A stretch of 64,000 nucleotides of DNA from Kangiella taiwanensis. Its GTDB lineage: Bacteria; Pseudomonadota; Gammaproteobacteria; Enterobacterales; Kangiellaceae. The stretch's first letter is position 1, and each line of letters starts with the position of its first letter. The stretch covers positions 744,001 to 808,000 of the forward strand of contig NZ_JAHCLT010000001.1 in NCBI RefSeq assembly GCF_020005165.1. The letters are read 5' to 3'. Position numbers and translations under genes: made by a program. Shown one piece after another: positions 17,621-27,117 of the stretch. The notes under the pieces were generated by a model, which saw nothing but the letters and a program-made list of their open reading frames with translations, was not told the origin of the DNA and did no database searches.

Positions 17621-19084
17621 TTACAGTTGGGTAAAAATATTATCCCTTACTAAATCTCTGGGTAAATTATTTTTAAGCTTATTACCTAAGTGTTTAGCTA
17701 GGCCAAGCGATACCCCGTTGAACCTCACGATGACTTCTTTATGTTTTGGTGGGCTACTGTCTTCAAGGAAGATATCCCTTCCTTGCAAATATTCTTGGGC
17801 TTGCTTCTCGTTCAAACTGATAGATTGTTTCGTCAACTCTTGACCAAAACTTGTAATGGCTTGGTGTTGTATTTTCGGTCCATGTTTATTGAGTTCGAAC
17901 AACTTTGAACCAAAACGATTGAGTTTCAAGGTGTTGTTAAAGGTTAGCATAGCATCATCTAACAACCATACTTCTTCAGAACCATTGCGTAGTGTTTTAG
18001 TGTATAGGTTCGCTTTGATCGGGCTTAAGTCCCAGCCAAATATTTGGCTGTAACTGTTTACTGACTCAAAATTTTTATCTGATATTTTAGAAAACTTGCC
18101 CACTTTAGTTTGCGTTCGGTTGTGATTGTTTTCCTTAGCAGCCCCCATTGCATTACCTTTGTCGAAGCAAGCAACAAAAAAACCTTCGCAGTCGTAGGTG
18201 TTAGGGAATACATGTAAATAGCCTTCAGAGGTCGCTGCTTTTTCTGCGCCCTCGAATAAGTCATTAAGGGGCTTGATAGTCACATTATCAGGGAATTGCG
18301 TAAGCAGATGTTGGCATACGGCATGGTTTTCTTCTTGCGATAAGGTGCAGGTCGAATAGACAAGACGTCCACCAGGTTTGAGGGCGTGATAAGCGCTAGT
18401 AATTAATTCTTTTTGTAGCTCAGAAATTGAGACGACTTTATCCAAACTCCAGTTGTTTAGTGCTTGCTCATCTTTTCTTACAGTCCCTTCACCACCACAG
18501 GGCGCATCCAGCAAAATGGCATCGAAATACTCCGGTGTCGCAGTTCCAAAAATAGTTCCGTCATTATGGCTCAAAGCGGTATTCACGACTCCGCAGCGTT
18601 GAATATTATGAGACAAGCCTTTAAGGCGCGTAGACGAAAGTTCATTAGCTATGATCTGTCCTTGGTTGTTTAGGCGTGCTGCTAGTTGCGTTGTCTTTGA
18701 ACCGGGAGCCGCCGCCATATCCAAAAAGGTCGACTGGCTTGAATAATCAAAGTCATGCAAAAGCGCCTTAACCGGAAGCATAGAGCTGGCTTCTTGAATA
18801 TAAAGTTGCCCTTGCAGATGAGGTAGCCAATTCCCAAGGTTTTCGGGTAGTGTTTTATGGCTTTCATCAACCCAAAAGCCTTCTTCGCACCAAGGGATTG
18901 GAGTCAGTTGGTAACCTTCGGCTTCGAACAAACTTTGTAAAGCTTGGGTATCAGTCTTCAAGAGGTTGGCACGAAAACTTTTCCTTAAAGGACGCTGACA
19001 AGCCGCTATAAATTCCTCTAGCTTGATATGATCAGGTAGTTGTTGCTCAATATGCTGTATAAAGTTTTCTGAAATATGTGCCAT
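17621..19084 (-). CDS. rsmF: 16S rRNA (cytosine-1407-C5)-methyltransferase RsmF
   Basis: Methylates C1407 of 16S rRNA using SAM. It has 487 residues, close to the E. coli enzyme. The RNA m5C methyltransferase motifs are clear: FLDMAAAPGSKTTQLA for SAM binding, LDAPCGGEGTVRKDE with one catalytic cysteine, and YSTCTLSQEEN with the second. A C-terminal PUA-like RNA-binding extension completes the RsmF architecture. It runs in the same direction as putA upstream, but a strong terminator separates them. Confidence 0.93.
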   Translation of the reverse strand: MAHISENFIQHIEQQLPDHIKLEEFIAACQRPLRKSFRANLLKTDTQALQSLFEAEGYQLTPIPWCEEGFWVDESHKTLPENLGNWLPHLQGQLYIQEASSMLPVKALLHDFDYSSQSTFLDMAAAPGSKTTQLAARLNNQGQIIANELSSTRLKGLSHNIQRCGVVNTALSHNDGTIFGTATPEYFDAILLDAPCGGEGTVRKDEQALNNWSLDKVVSISELQKELITSAYHALKPGGRLVYSTCTLSQEENHAVCQHLLTQFPDNVTIKPLNDLFEGAEKAATSEGYLHVFPNTYDCEGFFVACFDKGNAMGAAKENNHNRTQTKVGKFSKISDKNFESVNSYSQIFGWDLSPIKANLYTKTLRNGSEEVWLLDDAMLTFNNTLKLNRFGSKLFELNKHGPKIQHQAITSFGQELTKQSISLNEKQAQEYLQGRDIFLEDSSPPKHKEVIVRFNGVSLGLAKHLGNKLKNNLPRDLVRDNIFTQL

Positions 19085-19116
19085 GGTGGTTGAGCGATTA
19101 GTTAAGGGGCTTACAA

Positions 19117-19143
19117 AAAAGGCACAGACGAGCTGTGCCTTTT
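19117..19143 (-). terminator. Terminator of putA
   Basis: An 11-base-pair perfect stem pairs 19117-19127 with 19133-19143 (AAAAGGCACAG/CTGTGCCTTTT) around a 5-base loop. On the minus strand it lies about 30 bases after the putA stop and is followed by a T-rich run, so it should end putA transcription before rsmF. Confidence 0.85.
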
Positions 19144-19172
19144 ATTACGATTTTTACGAATATCAGTTCCTT

Positions 19173-22100
19173 TTAGTCAGAGTCGTTTTGTAAAAACTCT
19201 GGAGAAACGTCTTCATCACCAAGCGAAAGAAGTGTTGCGTTACCACCGATAGCAGCAGTGTTATTGGTACGTGTATGCTCAGTCGCAAAACGATATAAGT
19301 AGAACGGACCACCAGCTTTAGGACCTGTGCCCGATAAGCCTTGACCACCGAATGGTTGAACACCAACTGTCGCACCAATCATATTACGGTTAATGTAAAC
19401 GTTGCCGACGCGAGCGCGCTTATCGATGTACATAGCCGTTGACTCGTTACGAGAGTGAACACCGAGCGTTAAACCAAAGCCATAGTCATTAATTTGGTCG
19501 ATGACTTTGTCCAAGTCTTTAGCTTTGTAGCGAACAATATGAACGATAGGGCCGAACCATTCTTGATCCAGATCATTAATATGATCAATTTCAAATGCCA
19601 CCGGCGACAAGAAACTGCCGTGACCCTCAAGGCCTTCTGGCATCGGTGTTTCAGCAATAAACTTACCGGCAGCTTTTAGCTCGTCGATATGACCTTGTAA
19701 CTCTTCGCGAGCAGCCATGTCGATTACAGGCCCAACGTCAGTCGATAAGTCCGTTGGGTTACCTAGGCGTAGCTCTTGCATCGCACCAGAAAGGACTTCG
19801 ATAATTTTGTCTGCGATATCTTCCTGCAAATACAAAACGCGAAGTGCTGAACAGCGTTGACCCGCGCTTGTGAAAGCTGAGTGAATCACATCTTCTACAA
19901 CCTGTTCAGGTAATGCTGAACTGTCTACGATCATAGCGTTCTGACCGCCAGTTTCAGCGATTAATGGTGATAGCATGCCATCACGTTGGGCTAGGGTACG
20001 GTTAATGGTATGAGCGGTACTGGTTGAGCCGGTAAAGGCAACGCCAGCAACACGGTTATCAGAAAGAATCACTTTACCTAATACAGAACCACGAATCGGT
20101 ACAAACTGTAGTACGCTCGTTGGGATACCAGCTTCATGCATGATCTGCACAGCGCGGTACGCGACCAAAGTGGTTTGGTCCGCTGGCTTGGCGATAACGG
20201 TGTTACCGGCGACCAGTGCTGCTGCAACTTGACCAATGAAAATGGCAAGCGGGAAGTTCCATGGGCTGATACATGCGAAAACACCACGACCTTGGAGGTA
20301 CATGTCATTACTTTCGCCCGTTGGGCCTGGTAAGTGAATTTCATGGCCGAACTGGTTACGAGCGTTATAAGCGTAGTAGCGGCAGAAATCGATCGCTTCA
20401 CGAACTTCGTCGATACCGTCCTGTAAGCTCTTACCGCCATCACGACTACACAGCGCAATCAATTCATGCTTGTGGGCTTCTAACGCGTCAGCGACTTTGT
20501 CCAACAATGCAGAACGTTGCTGAACTGGCGTTACATCCCAAGCAATAAAGTTATCATGGGCAACGCTTAAAGCTTTAAGAGCTTGTTCTTCAGTCGCCTT
20601 ATGAACCGTGCCAACAGTATGGCTGTGGTCGTAAGGACAAATCACCTGCTCTTCGTTGCTTGTGTATTCCTGACCGTCAATGATTGGCTTTGCATGCCAT
20701 TGGTTATCTAAGAAATGTTTGACCTGGTTCATAAAAGGCTCTATCTCACTATGAATATGTAAATTAACACCACTTGAGTTTAAACGCATCTCGCCAAAAT
20801 CTTCATAGATGTGTGGCGGCAGTGGAATTCGATCGTTATGTAAGGTTTCAAAGCTCTCTAATGTGTCGCAAGGATGCTCTACCAGCTCTGAAATAGCTGT
20901 ATTCTCATCAACTAACTGATGGACAAATGATGTGTTAGCACCATTTTCCAACAAGCGTCTTACAAGGTAAGGAAGTAAGTCTTTATGGTTACCCACTGGC
21001 GCATAAATACGGCAGCTAATGTCTGGATATTGCTTTAAAACCAGATCATAAAGCGATTCACCCATACCGTGTAGGCGTTGGAACTCAAAGTCTCGATTGC
21101 CTTCAGCCATATCTAAAATGCTGTATACCGTTTGCGCGTTGTGTGTCGCAAACTGCGGATAAAAAGCATCTTGTGACTTTAATAAATACTTGGCACAGGC
21201 TAGGTAAGAAACGTCGGTACCACACTTACGTGTAAATACGGGGTAGCTAGAATAACCACCTTGTTGTGACCATTTGACTTCCTGATCCCAGTAAGCACCT
21301 TTCACTAAGCGTAGCGGAATTCGACGGCCATGCTTTTGTGACAAAGCGTTCAGCCAACCTAAAACAGGCAAAGCACGCTTTGAGTAGGCTTGAACCACCA
21401 TGCCAAAGCCTTGCCAGTCTTTACACACGGCTGAATCATAGACTGCTTCAAACACGTCAAGCGATAGCTCAAGACGATCGGCTTCTTCTGCGTCAATGGT
21501 TACGGCAACGTCCAGCTCACGAGCTTGTTCGACAAGCTTTTTCACTGTAGCAACCATTTCAGTTAATACACGATCACGCTGGCCTTCTTCATAACGAGGA
21601 TGTAGGGCAGATAGTTTGATCGAAATACTTGGCGCCTTGACGCCGCTTTGAGTTTTGACTGCACCAATTTCATCAATAGCGTTGCTGTAAGCCTCAAAGT
21701 AGCGTTTCGCGTCATAAGCGGTATAAGCCGCTTCGCCAAGCATGTCGAAGGAGTGCGTGTATCCCTTTTGAACGCTCTTTGAGCCACGCTTCAAGGCTTC
21801 TTTGATCGTACGGCCTAGAACAAATTGACGGCCCATGATACGCATTGCTTGGTTCATTGCCTGGCGAATCACGGGCTCACCAAACTTGGCGATTAAACCG
21901 CGAATCATACTGTCGGGTTTGCCATCGCCATCTTTATCCGTATCAACGATTTTACCAGTGAGCATTAAGCCCCATGTTGAAGCATTGACCAGATAAGAGT
22001 CGCTTTGACCAGTGTGTTTTTCCCAGTCTGCGGACGTTAGCTTATCTCGAATCAGGTTGTTTGCGACTCGCGCATCGGGGATTCGTAATAAGGCTTCCGC

Positions 22101-22382
22101 TAAACACATTAGAATAATGCCTTCTTTAGTGCTCAGACTATATTGTTGAAGAAAGGCTTCAACGCCGTCTTTAGAGCGTTCATCTTGTCGAATTGCGGTG
22201 ACAAGGTCGCTGGCTTGACGAGTAATTTTTTCGATAGTGTCCTTATCAGGCTTGGCTAGCGCCAGCAGTTCATTCAGATAATCTGATTCATCGACTGCGT
22301 AATTTTGGGTGATCAATCCCTGCCATTCGTCCAGTGACAGGTGCTTATAATTATCTGAAAATATATGACTAGCTCGTAACAT
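19173..22382 (-). CDS. putA: Bifunctional proline dehydrogenase/P5C dehydrogenase PutA
   Basis: Oxidises proline to glutamate in two steps in one polypeptide. The FAD proline dehydrogenase domain (about 170-480) includes LRLVKGAYWDQEVKW. The NAD aldehyde dehydrogenase domain (about 560-1045) has the catalytic glutamate in ETGGQNAMIVD and the cysteine in SAGQRCSALRVLYL. At 1069 residues it is shorter than the 1320-residue E. coli protein. It lacks the N-terminal ribbon-helix-helix DNA-binding segment and the C-terminal extra domain, so it should be an enzyme only, not its own repressor. No proline permease gene is adjacent. Confidence 0.95.
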   Translation of the reverse strand: MLRASHIFSDNYKHLSLDEWQGLITQNYAVDESDYLNELLALAKPDKDTIEKITRQASDLVTAIRQDERSKDGVEAFLQQYSLSTKEGIILMCLAEALLRIPDARVANNLIRDKLTSADWEKHTGQSDSYLVNASTWGLMLTGKIVDTDKDGDGKPDSMIRGLIAKFGEPVIRQAMNQAMRIMGRQFVLGRTIKEALKRGSKSVQKGYTHSFDMLGEAAYTAYDAKRYFEAYSNAIDEIGAVKTQSGVKAPSISIKLSALHPRYEEGQRDRVLTEMVATVKKLVEQARELDVAVTIDAEEADRLELSLDVFEAVYDSAVCKDWQGFGMVVQAYSKRALPVLGWLNALSQKHGRRIPLRLVKGAYWDQEVKWSQQGGYSSYPVFTRKCGTDVSYLACAKYLLKSQDAFYPQFATHNAQTVYSILDMAEGNRDFEFQRLHGMGESLYDLVLKQYPDISCRIYAPVGNHKDLLPYLVRRLLENGANTSFVHQLVDENTAISELVEHPCDTLESFETLHNDRIPLPPHIYEDFGEMRLNSSGVNLHIHSEIEPFMNQVKHFLDNQWHAKPIIDGQEYTSNEEQVICPYDHSHTVGTVHKATEEQALKALSVAHDNFIAWDVTPVQQRSALLDKVADALEAHKHELIALCSRDGGKSLQDGIDEVREAIDFCRYYAYNARNQFGHEIHLPGPTGESNDMYLQGRGVFACISPWNFPLAIFIGQVAAALVAGNTVIAKPADQTTLVAYRAVQIMHEAGIPTSVLQFVPIRGSVLGKVILSDNRVAGVAFTGSTSTAHTINRTLAQRDGMLSPLIAETGGQNAMIVDSSALPEQVVEDVIHSAFTSAGQRCSALRVLYLQEDIADKIIEVLSGAMQELRLGNPTDLSTDVGPVIDMAAREELQGHIDELKAAGKFIAETPMPEGLEGHGSFLSPVAFEIDHINDLDQEWFGPIVHIVRYKAKDLDKVIDQINDYGFGLTLGVHSRNESTAMYIDKRARVGNVYINRNMIGATVGVQPFGGQGLSGTGPKAGGPFYLYRFATEHTRTNNTAAIGGNATLLSLGDEDVSPEFLQNDSD

Positions 22383-22416
22383 TCTTTTTAATACCTAAAA
22401 CATAAACCTATAAACC

Positions 22417-23025
22417 TTAACGCCAGCCGGAGCGTTGACGTTTCTTTTGACTAAATCTTAAAAGTATCCAACTGATGAACATACCAAACAATAACACTAA
22501 GGCTCCTGCGTAGAAAACATCTTTATGGAAACGATCTTTTTGCAACGAAGCCTGCTGTTGTAACACATCCCTTTCGTTCTCAAGCTCTGAAACTTGCTGC
22601 TGAAGGTTGTTGTTGAGTTGAATAATATTGTCTTTATCAGCGACATCTTGTGCTAGTTCTTCAACCTGTTGTTTTAATTGTGAATTTTCTTGTAACAACA
22701 GTTGGTATTTAGCACGAACCGTAGGTTCGTCGGTGATGTAGTCGGTTTGAATCCAGCCAGTGTCACCACTAGCTACTCGTACTTCACTGCTTTCGTTAGC
22801 GGTGTCGCTTTGAAGGATAGTGATTGGAGTTCCGGCGGATATTTTTCCGATAACGCGATAGCGGTTAGTCGGCCCACTACGCAGAACCACGCCAATGTCG
22901 TCTGAAACGTAATAACTGGTTGGGGTGTCTGGGCTGTTTGAGGTGTTTTCATCAGCTGCATGAGTCTGTTCGACTGATACTGCAGAAGCGAAGAATATTG
23001 CCCATAAAGTCAGGATACGTAACAT
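22417..23025 (-). CDS. YgiM-like SH3-domain membrane protein (TIGR04211 type)
   Basis: A 202-residue exported protein anchored by its C-terminus. It has a signal peptide (about 1-23) and a bacterial SH3 domain (YYVSDDIGVVLRSGPTNRYR to IQTDYIT, about 38-100). A coiled coil of Gln/Glu/Leu heptads follows (about 110-165), then a terminal membrane segment (FYAGALVLLFGMFISWILL) with a basic tail. E. coli YgiM has the same architecture and also lies near cca; its role is unknown, but an envelope role is plausible. It is the last gene before putA on this strand. Confidence 0.87.
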   Translation of the reverse strand: MLRILTLWAIFFASAVSVEQTHAADENTSNSPDTPTSYYVSDDIGVVLRSGPTNRYRVIGKISAGTPITILQSDTANESSEVRVASGDTGWIQTDYITDEPTVRAKYQLLLQENSQLKQQVEELAQDVADKDNIIQLNNNLQQQVSELENERDVLQQQASLQKDRFHKDVFYAGALVLLFGMFISWILLRFSQKKRQRSGWR

Positions 23026-23354
23026 ATCAATCCTGGTCAGATTAAACGGTTTAAGTGGGCAAGTATATGGAGGTTTTTATACCCAAGCAACCAGTAAATT
23101 CGCGTTTCAGACCTTTTATGCCATTAGCTGTGTAGTGCCCGTCCTATAGGATCTTAGTAAGGCCCTACAAATATTGAAGCTGTAAAAATAAAGAGTTATT
23201 GAGTACAAAAGGCAAGGTTGCAAAAGGTATTGATAAATAAAGAATTTCTGTCTGGATGGCTATATTTCTTTTGGAGGGAATAAAGAAAAGGTGGTCAACA
23301 TATGTGACCACCTTTCTTTTAAGCTTTAGAACTAATCGGTATACCAGAAAAGAA
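23026..23354. other. Spacer between the ygiM-like gene and the phosphate-uptake pair
   Basis: This 329-base gap has no convincing coding frame. Its right end contains the terminator of the Pit gene (23287-23315). The left part, immediately upstream of the ygiM-like start on the minus strand, should hold that gene's promoter, but I could not pick a convincing -35/-10 pair. No known riboswitch was recognised. Confidence 0.5.
23287..23320 (-). terminator. Terminator of the Pit phosphate transporter gene
   Basis: An 11-base-pair stem pairs 23287-23297 with 23305-23315 (AAAGGTGGTCA/TGACCACCTTT) around a 7-base loop. Read on the minus strand it lies about 35 bases after the Pit stop codon and is followed by TTCTTTATT. 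Confidence 0.8.
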
Positions 23355-24632
23355 TTATGAGAAAATTGCTTTAAAGATATAGAAGAAAATTACCGATAGT
23401 ATTGCGCCAGCAGGTAGCGTAACTACCCAAGAAACAAAGATGTTTCGGACCACGCTAAGGTTAAGAGCCGCGATACCACGAGCCATACCGACACCTAGAA
23501 CCGCACCAACCAAGGTTTGTGTAGTCGAGATAGGAAGTCCGGCACCACTAGCAATAATCACCGTTGAAGCGGCTGCTAACTCTGCCGCAAAGCCACGACT
23601 TGGTGTTAAGTGTGTGATTTTTTGACCAATTGTCGCCATGACGCGGCTACCTAAGACAATCAAACCAATCACGATACCAATGGCACCAACAAGAAGAATG
23701 CGAGGGTCAACAGAAGCGCTAGCACCAATTTCGCCACCACTTTGAATCACGCTAACAATCGCAGCTAACGGACCAATAGCGTTAGCGACGTCATTTGAAC
23801 CGTGTGCAAACGCCATACCACAAGCGGTAACGATCATCAGCACAGCGAATACTTTTTCAACGCTGGCGAATTGATAGTCTTTATTTTCTTTCTTATCGAC
23901 TTTAATTCGACTGATGAACATGGCACCAATCACCGCAATGATGACACCCACACCAGCAGCAATTAAGTAAATCTCTACCATGCTTAGCTCAATACTCTTG
24001 TCTTTAAAGACGTGCTTTAAGCCTTTCATGATGGTGACAAGAGCAATAACAAAGCCCGCCAAGAACATGTAGAAAGGCACATAGCGCTTCGCTCTTTGGA
24101 AAGGATCTTCGGTATTGAGAATCAGCTTTTGAACGCTGAGAACAATGAGGAAGGCAATAACACCAGCTAGTAGAGGGGTGATAACCCAGCTACCAACGAT
24201 TGAACCAACTTTGCCCCAACTTACGGCGTCAAAGGCGACACCAACAGCGGCGAAACCAACGATAGCACCGACGATAGAGTGAGTTGTTGATACCGGCCAA
24301 CCGAGCTTAGATGCGATTAAGAGCCAAATACCCGCCGCCAAGAGTGCTGCCATCATACCGAAGACCAGTAATTCTGGCTGGCCATTGAAGTAACTCGAGT
24401 CAATCATGCCTTTACGGATGGTTTTGGTTACTTCACCGCCGGCAAGGTAAGCGCCCGCAAATTCAAAAATTGCTGCAACAATAATAGCTTGCTTTAAGGT
24501 TAGTGCCTTCGCACCAACCGACGTCCCCATTGCGTTAGCAACATCGTTTGCACCAATACCGAATGCCATCAAGAAGCCGAAAGCGACGGCGATCCAGATC
24601 ATGGTGTCTGCATTTTGTAATAAAAAATCCAC
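23355..24632 (-). CDS. Inorganic phosphate transporter, Pit family
   Basis: Low-affinity phosphate/cation symporter of the inner membrane, 425 residues with about ten membrane segments. The two inverted Pit signatures are visible: GANDVANAMGTSVGAKAL (about 27-44) and HGSNDVANAIGPLAA (about 275-290). The start is GTG with a strong GGGGGAA site. A DUF47 (PhoU-like) gene lies 44 bases upstream on the same strand, a common pairing in which the DUF47 protein is thought to modulate Pit. No Pho box was identified. Confidence 0.93.
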   Translation of the reverse strand: MDFLLQNADTMIWIAVAFGFLMAFGIGANDVANAMGTSVGAKALTLKQAIIVAAIFEFAGAYLAGGEVTKTIRKGMIDSSYFNGQPELLVFGMMAALLAAGIWLLIASKLGWPVSTTHSIVGAIVGFAAVGVAFDAVSWGKVGSIVGSWVITPLLAGVIAFLIVLSVQKLILNTEDPFQRAKRYVPFYMFLAGFVIALVTIMKGLKHVFKDKSIELSMVEIYLIAAGVGVIIAVIGAMFISRIKVDKKENKDYQFASVEKVFAVLMIVTACGMAFAHGSNDVANAIGPLAAIVSVIQSGGEIGASASVDPRILLVGAIGIVIGLIVLGSRVMATIGQKITHLTPSRGFAAELAAASTVIIASGAGLPISTTQTLVGAVLGVGMARGIAALNLSVVRNIFVSWVVTLPAGAILSVIFFYIFKAIFS

Positions 24633-24676
24633 AAGTTCCCCCTACTGAACCTGGTTTATTAATGTGCGTGTTTCAA

Positions 24677-25351
24677 TTAACGCGCGATAGTCATTTCAAG
24701 GCGTGAGCCAACGCTTTGTGCGCTGTCAGCTAGATCGCCAATGTAACGAATGACTTTATACATAAACATGACTGATACAGGAGGAAGTTCTTCTTCCTGC
24801 TCGAAGATCTTGAACAATAGACCGCGTTGAAGGTCATCAGTATCGTTCTCAATCAAATCTAACTGCTCGATAAGTTCTTCAACTAAATGTGCTTCACGGC
24901 CACGGAAACCGGTAGCCAGCAACTCATCCAGCTCGTTAATTGCCTTAAACGCCTGCTTTGACGCATCAATAGAGCGCTGTATTAAACCGATAAGATCGCT
25001 ATGAACATTCTCTGGGAAGTCCATTTTACGGGCAAACACCAAACCTGAAATATCGCGAGCGATATTAGCGATTTTGTCTTGTTTGCTAAGGAGAGAGAGA
25101 AGGTCAGTACGAGCGACTGGAAGGAATAATCCTTTAGGAAGGTGCATGCGAAGGTCGTGCTTTAAGTCATCCGCATCATTTTCAAGCTGGCGAATATTAT
25201 CCTTAATTTTTTCTGCTTCTTGCCAGTCTTTTGCCAGAGTCGCCTTGAAGAAAGGAATCAATTGCTTCGCACACTCATGTACTTTGCGCATATGATCCTG
25301 CATCGGGCGAATCGGTGATGACGCAAACATATCGAGTATTGAATTGGCCAT
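24677..25351 (-). CDS. DUF47/PhoU-like regulator of phosphate transport
   Basis: A 224-residue all-helical cytosolic protein of the DUF47 family (TIGR00153 type). It begins MANSILDMFASSPIRPMQDHM and contains the PhoU-type acidic and hydrophobic helices (IRQLENDADDLKHDLRMHLP and LDLIENDTDDLQRGLL). Such proteins are encoded beside Pit transporters and are proposed to control their activity or phosphate signalling. It is the first gene of a two-gene unit with the Pit gene. Confidence 0.92.
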   Translation of the reverse strand: MANSILDMFASSPIRPMQDHMRKVHECAKQLIPFFKATLAKDWQEAEKIKDNIRQLENDADDLKHDLRMHLPKGLFLPVARTDLLSLLSKQDKIANIARDISGLVFARKMDFPENVHSDLIGLIQRSIDASKQAFKAINELDELLATGFRGREAHLVEELIEQLDLIENDTDDLQRGLLFKIFEQEEELPPVSVMFMYKVIRYIGDLADSAQSVGSRLEMTIAR

Positions 25352-25495
25352 ATCTACCCCAAAAAGGTTACTAATGAATGAAATTTAATGTCACATTATA
25401 AATAAGCACTAAGGCTATGGCTAGATAAAGGTTTGGCAAGATGGAATTCCCGCTGTAAACTGAGGCCATGAGTTTGCTATTAAGCACAATAAACA

Positions 25496-27034
25496 ATGTC
25501 GATTGAAGTAGAATTAAAGCTGTCAGCAAGCACCGATAAGATTAAACAGGTAAAACAGTGGTTGAAGGAAGTGGGATGCTCTGAGAGCAACTCAGCGGAG
25601 CTAGAGTGGGAGCAGAAATACCTCCACAACACCTATTTTGATACGAAAAATCATAGACTTAGAGGAACGGATATCGGTCTTCGCATTCGCAAAGACGGTG
25701 ACCACTACATCCAGTCGGTAAAGTCTGCGGGGCGTGTCGTCGGTGGTTTGTACCAGCGCAACGAGTCTGAGCATACGATTCCAGAAGACAAGCTTCAATT
25801 AGAGCTAGTGGACGAACCTTACCTTATGATCCTGTTAGAGGAAGCTGAGGAAGAAGATGGTCCTCTCGCCCCAATATTCACCACAAACTTTAATCGCGAC
25901 GTCGTCACTATTGGCTATAACGGCGCGCAAGTCGAAGTGGCACTGGATCAAGGTCAGATCAACTGTATGGCAGAAGAGTCGTCGACCATTGCTCAAGAAA
26001 GCCAAGACTTGTGTGAAGTAGAGCTAGAGCTAAAAGAGGGTGAAGCCAGTGTCTTGTTTGATCTTGGGCGTGAGTTGATTGAACAATTCGACTTGGTGCT
26101 CGATAGCGAAAGCAAGGCAGAGCGGGGCTATCGGCTATGTCACTCTGCCCCTGAATACACCAAGCATTTGGATTTAGTAAACCTGACGTCCAAAACCTCC
26201 GCTGAAGCCGCTTTTGAAAGTGTTGCTCATAAAGGGCTCGGGCATTGGCAGTATCACATTAAAAAGATCAAGCGTGAACCAAGCATCGATGCAGTGTTGC
26301 AGCTGAATAGAGCTCTTATGTTTATGCAAACCATGTACTCGGTCTTTGCCGCTGTAATTCCACGCCATAGTTTGATTCATTTACGCAAAGATTGGCGCGA
26401 AATCACTAAGAACTTTTCCAAGCTATTTACCATTGCTGAAGAAATTAATTGGTTAAATAACAGTAAGTTATACGGTTTCCATTATGATGAGCTTGCAAAG
26501 TTAGAGTCAGGGTTAGAGCAGTCATTCATTAAAGAGCATAAAATCTTTGTTGAGTACCTAAAAACGCCTTCGTATAACTTGAAGCTACTTCGCTTTTCTC
26601 GCTGGCTCTACCTAAAAGAGTGGCGTGAAGCAATTGGTGAAAGTAACGCTGAAAAAATTCAGAAAAAAGAAATTTATTCTTACGCCACAAAGCAATTGCA
26701 GCACTTGCTACGTGATATGCGACGCCATTTATCCGAGAAAGTTACTCTAAGTAAGCAAGACTATATTGACTATCTACCTAAGATGACCCGTACTCTGGAT
26801 ATCGGTTTGTTCTTTGGCTGCTTGTTTGATGACCGAGCACGTCGTGAGTATCGCCGTGGTTGGGCTGATATTGTAGCTAACATTCAACTGCTGCAACAAC
26901 TGGTCTACCTTGAAAAGGCGCTGGCTGTTGAGGGTGTCGAAGACCCGCTGATTGACGATACGGAAACGGAAACTTTGGTGGTGCTTAAAGGTATGCGTGA
27001 AGAGGCCTTGGCTCGAAATCCGTATTGGAATTAA
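25496..27034 (+). CDS. ygiF: CYTH-CHAD inorganic triphosphatase (YgiF family)
   Basis: A 512-residue protein with an N-terminal CYTH triphosphate-tunnel domain (about 1-205) beginning SIEVELKL, which carries the ExExK metal/phosphate motif. A C-terminal helical CHAD domain (about 225-505) is rich in the conserved His, Arg and Lys residues that bind polyphosphate. E. coli YgiF with this architecture hydrolyses inorganic triphosphate. As in E. coli it is followed downstream by glnE, here with the M48/LemA pair inserted between them. Confidence 0.92.
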   Translation: MSIEVELKLSASTDKIKQVKQWLKEVGCSESNSAELEWEQKYLHNTYFDTKNHRLRGTDIGLRIRKDGDHYIQSVKSAGRVVGGLYQRNESEHTIPEDKLQLELVDEPYLMILLEEAEEEDGPLAPIFTTNFNRDVVTIGYNGAQVEVALDQGQINCMAEESSTIAQESQDLCEVELELKEGEASVLFDLGRELIEQFDLVLDSESKAERGYRLCHSAPEYTKHLDLVNLTSKTSAEAAFESVAHKGLGHWQYHIKKIKREPSIDAVLQLNRALMFMQTMYSVFAAVIPRHSLIHLRKDWREITKNFSKLFTIAEEINWLNNSKLYGFHYDELAKLESGLEQSFIKEHKIFVEYLKTPSYNLKLLRFSRWLYLKEWREAIGESNAEKIQKKEIYSYATKQLQHLLRDMRRHLSEKVTLSKQDYIDYLPKMTRTLDIGLFFGCLFDDRARREYRRGWADIVANIQLLQQLVYLEKALAVEGVEDPLIDDTETETLVVLKGMREEALARNPYWN

Positions 27035-27117
27035 AAGAGATATTAGAAAGGGAATGAATAAAGGAAGAAGGAGCTTGGGTAGATGGCTTTTGTTATTAAC
27101 AGAGCCACATCCGTTTA

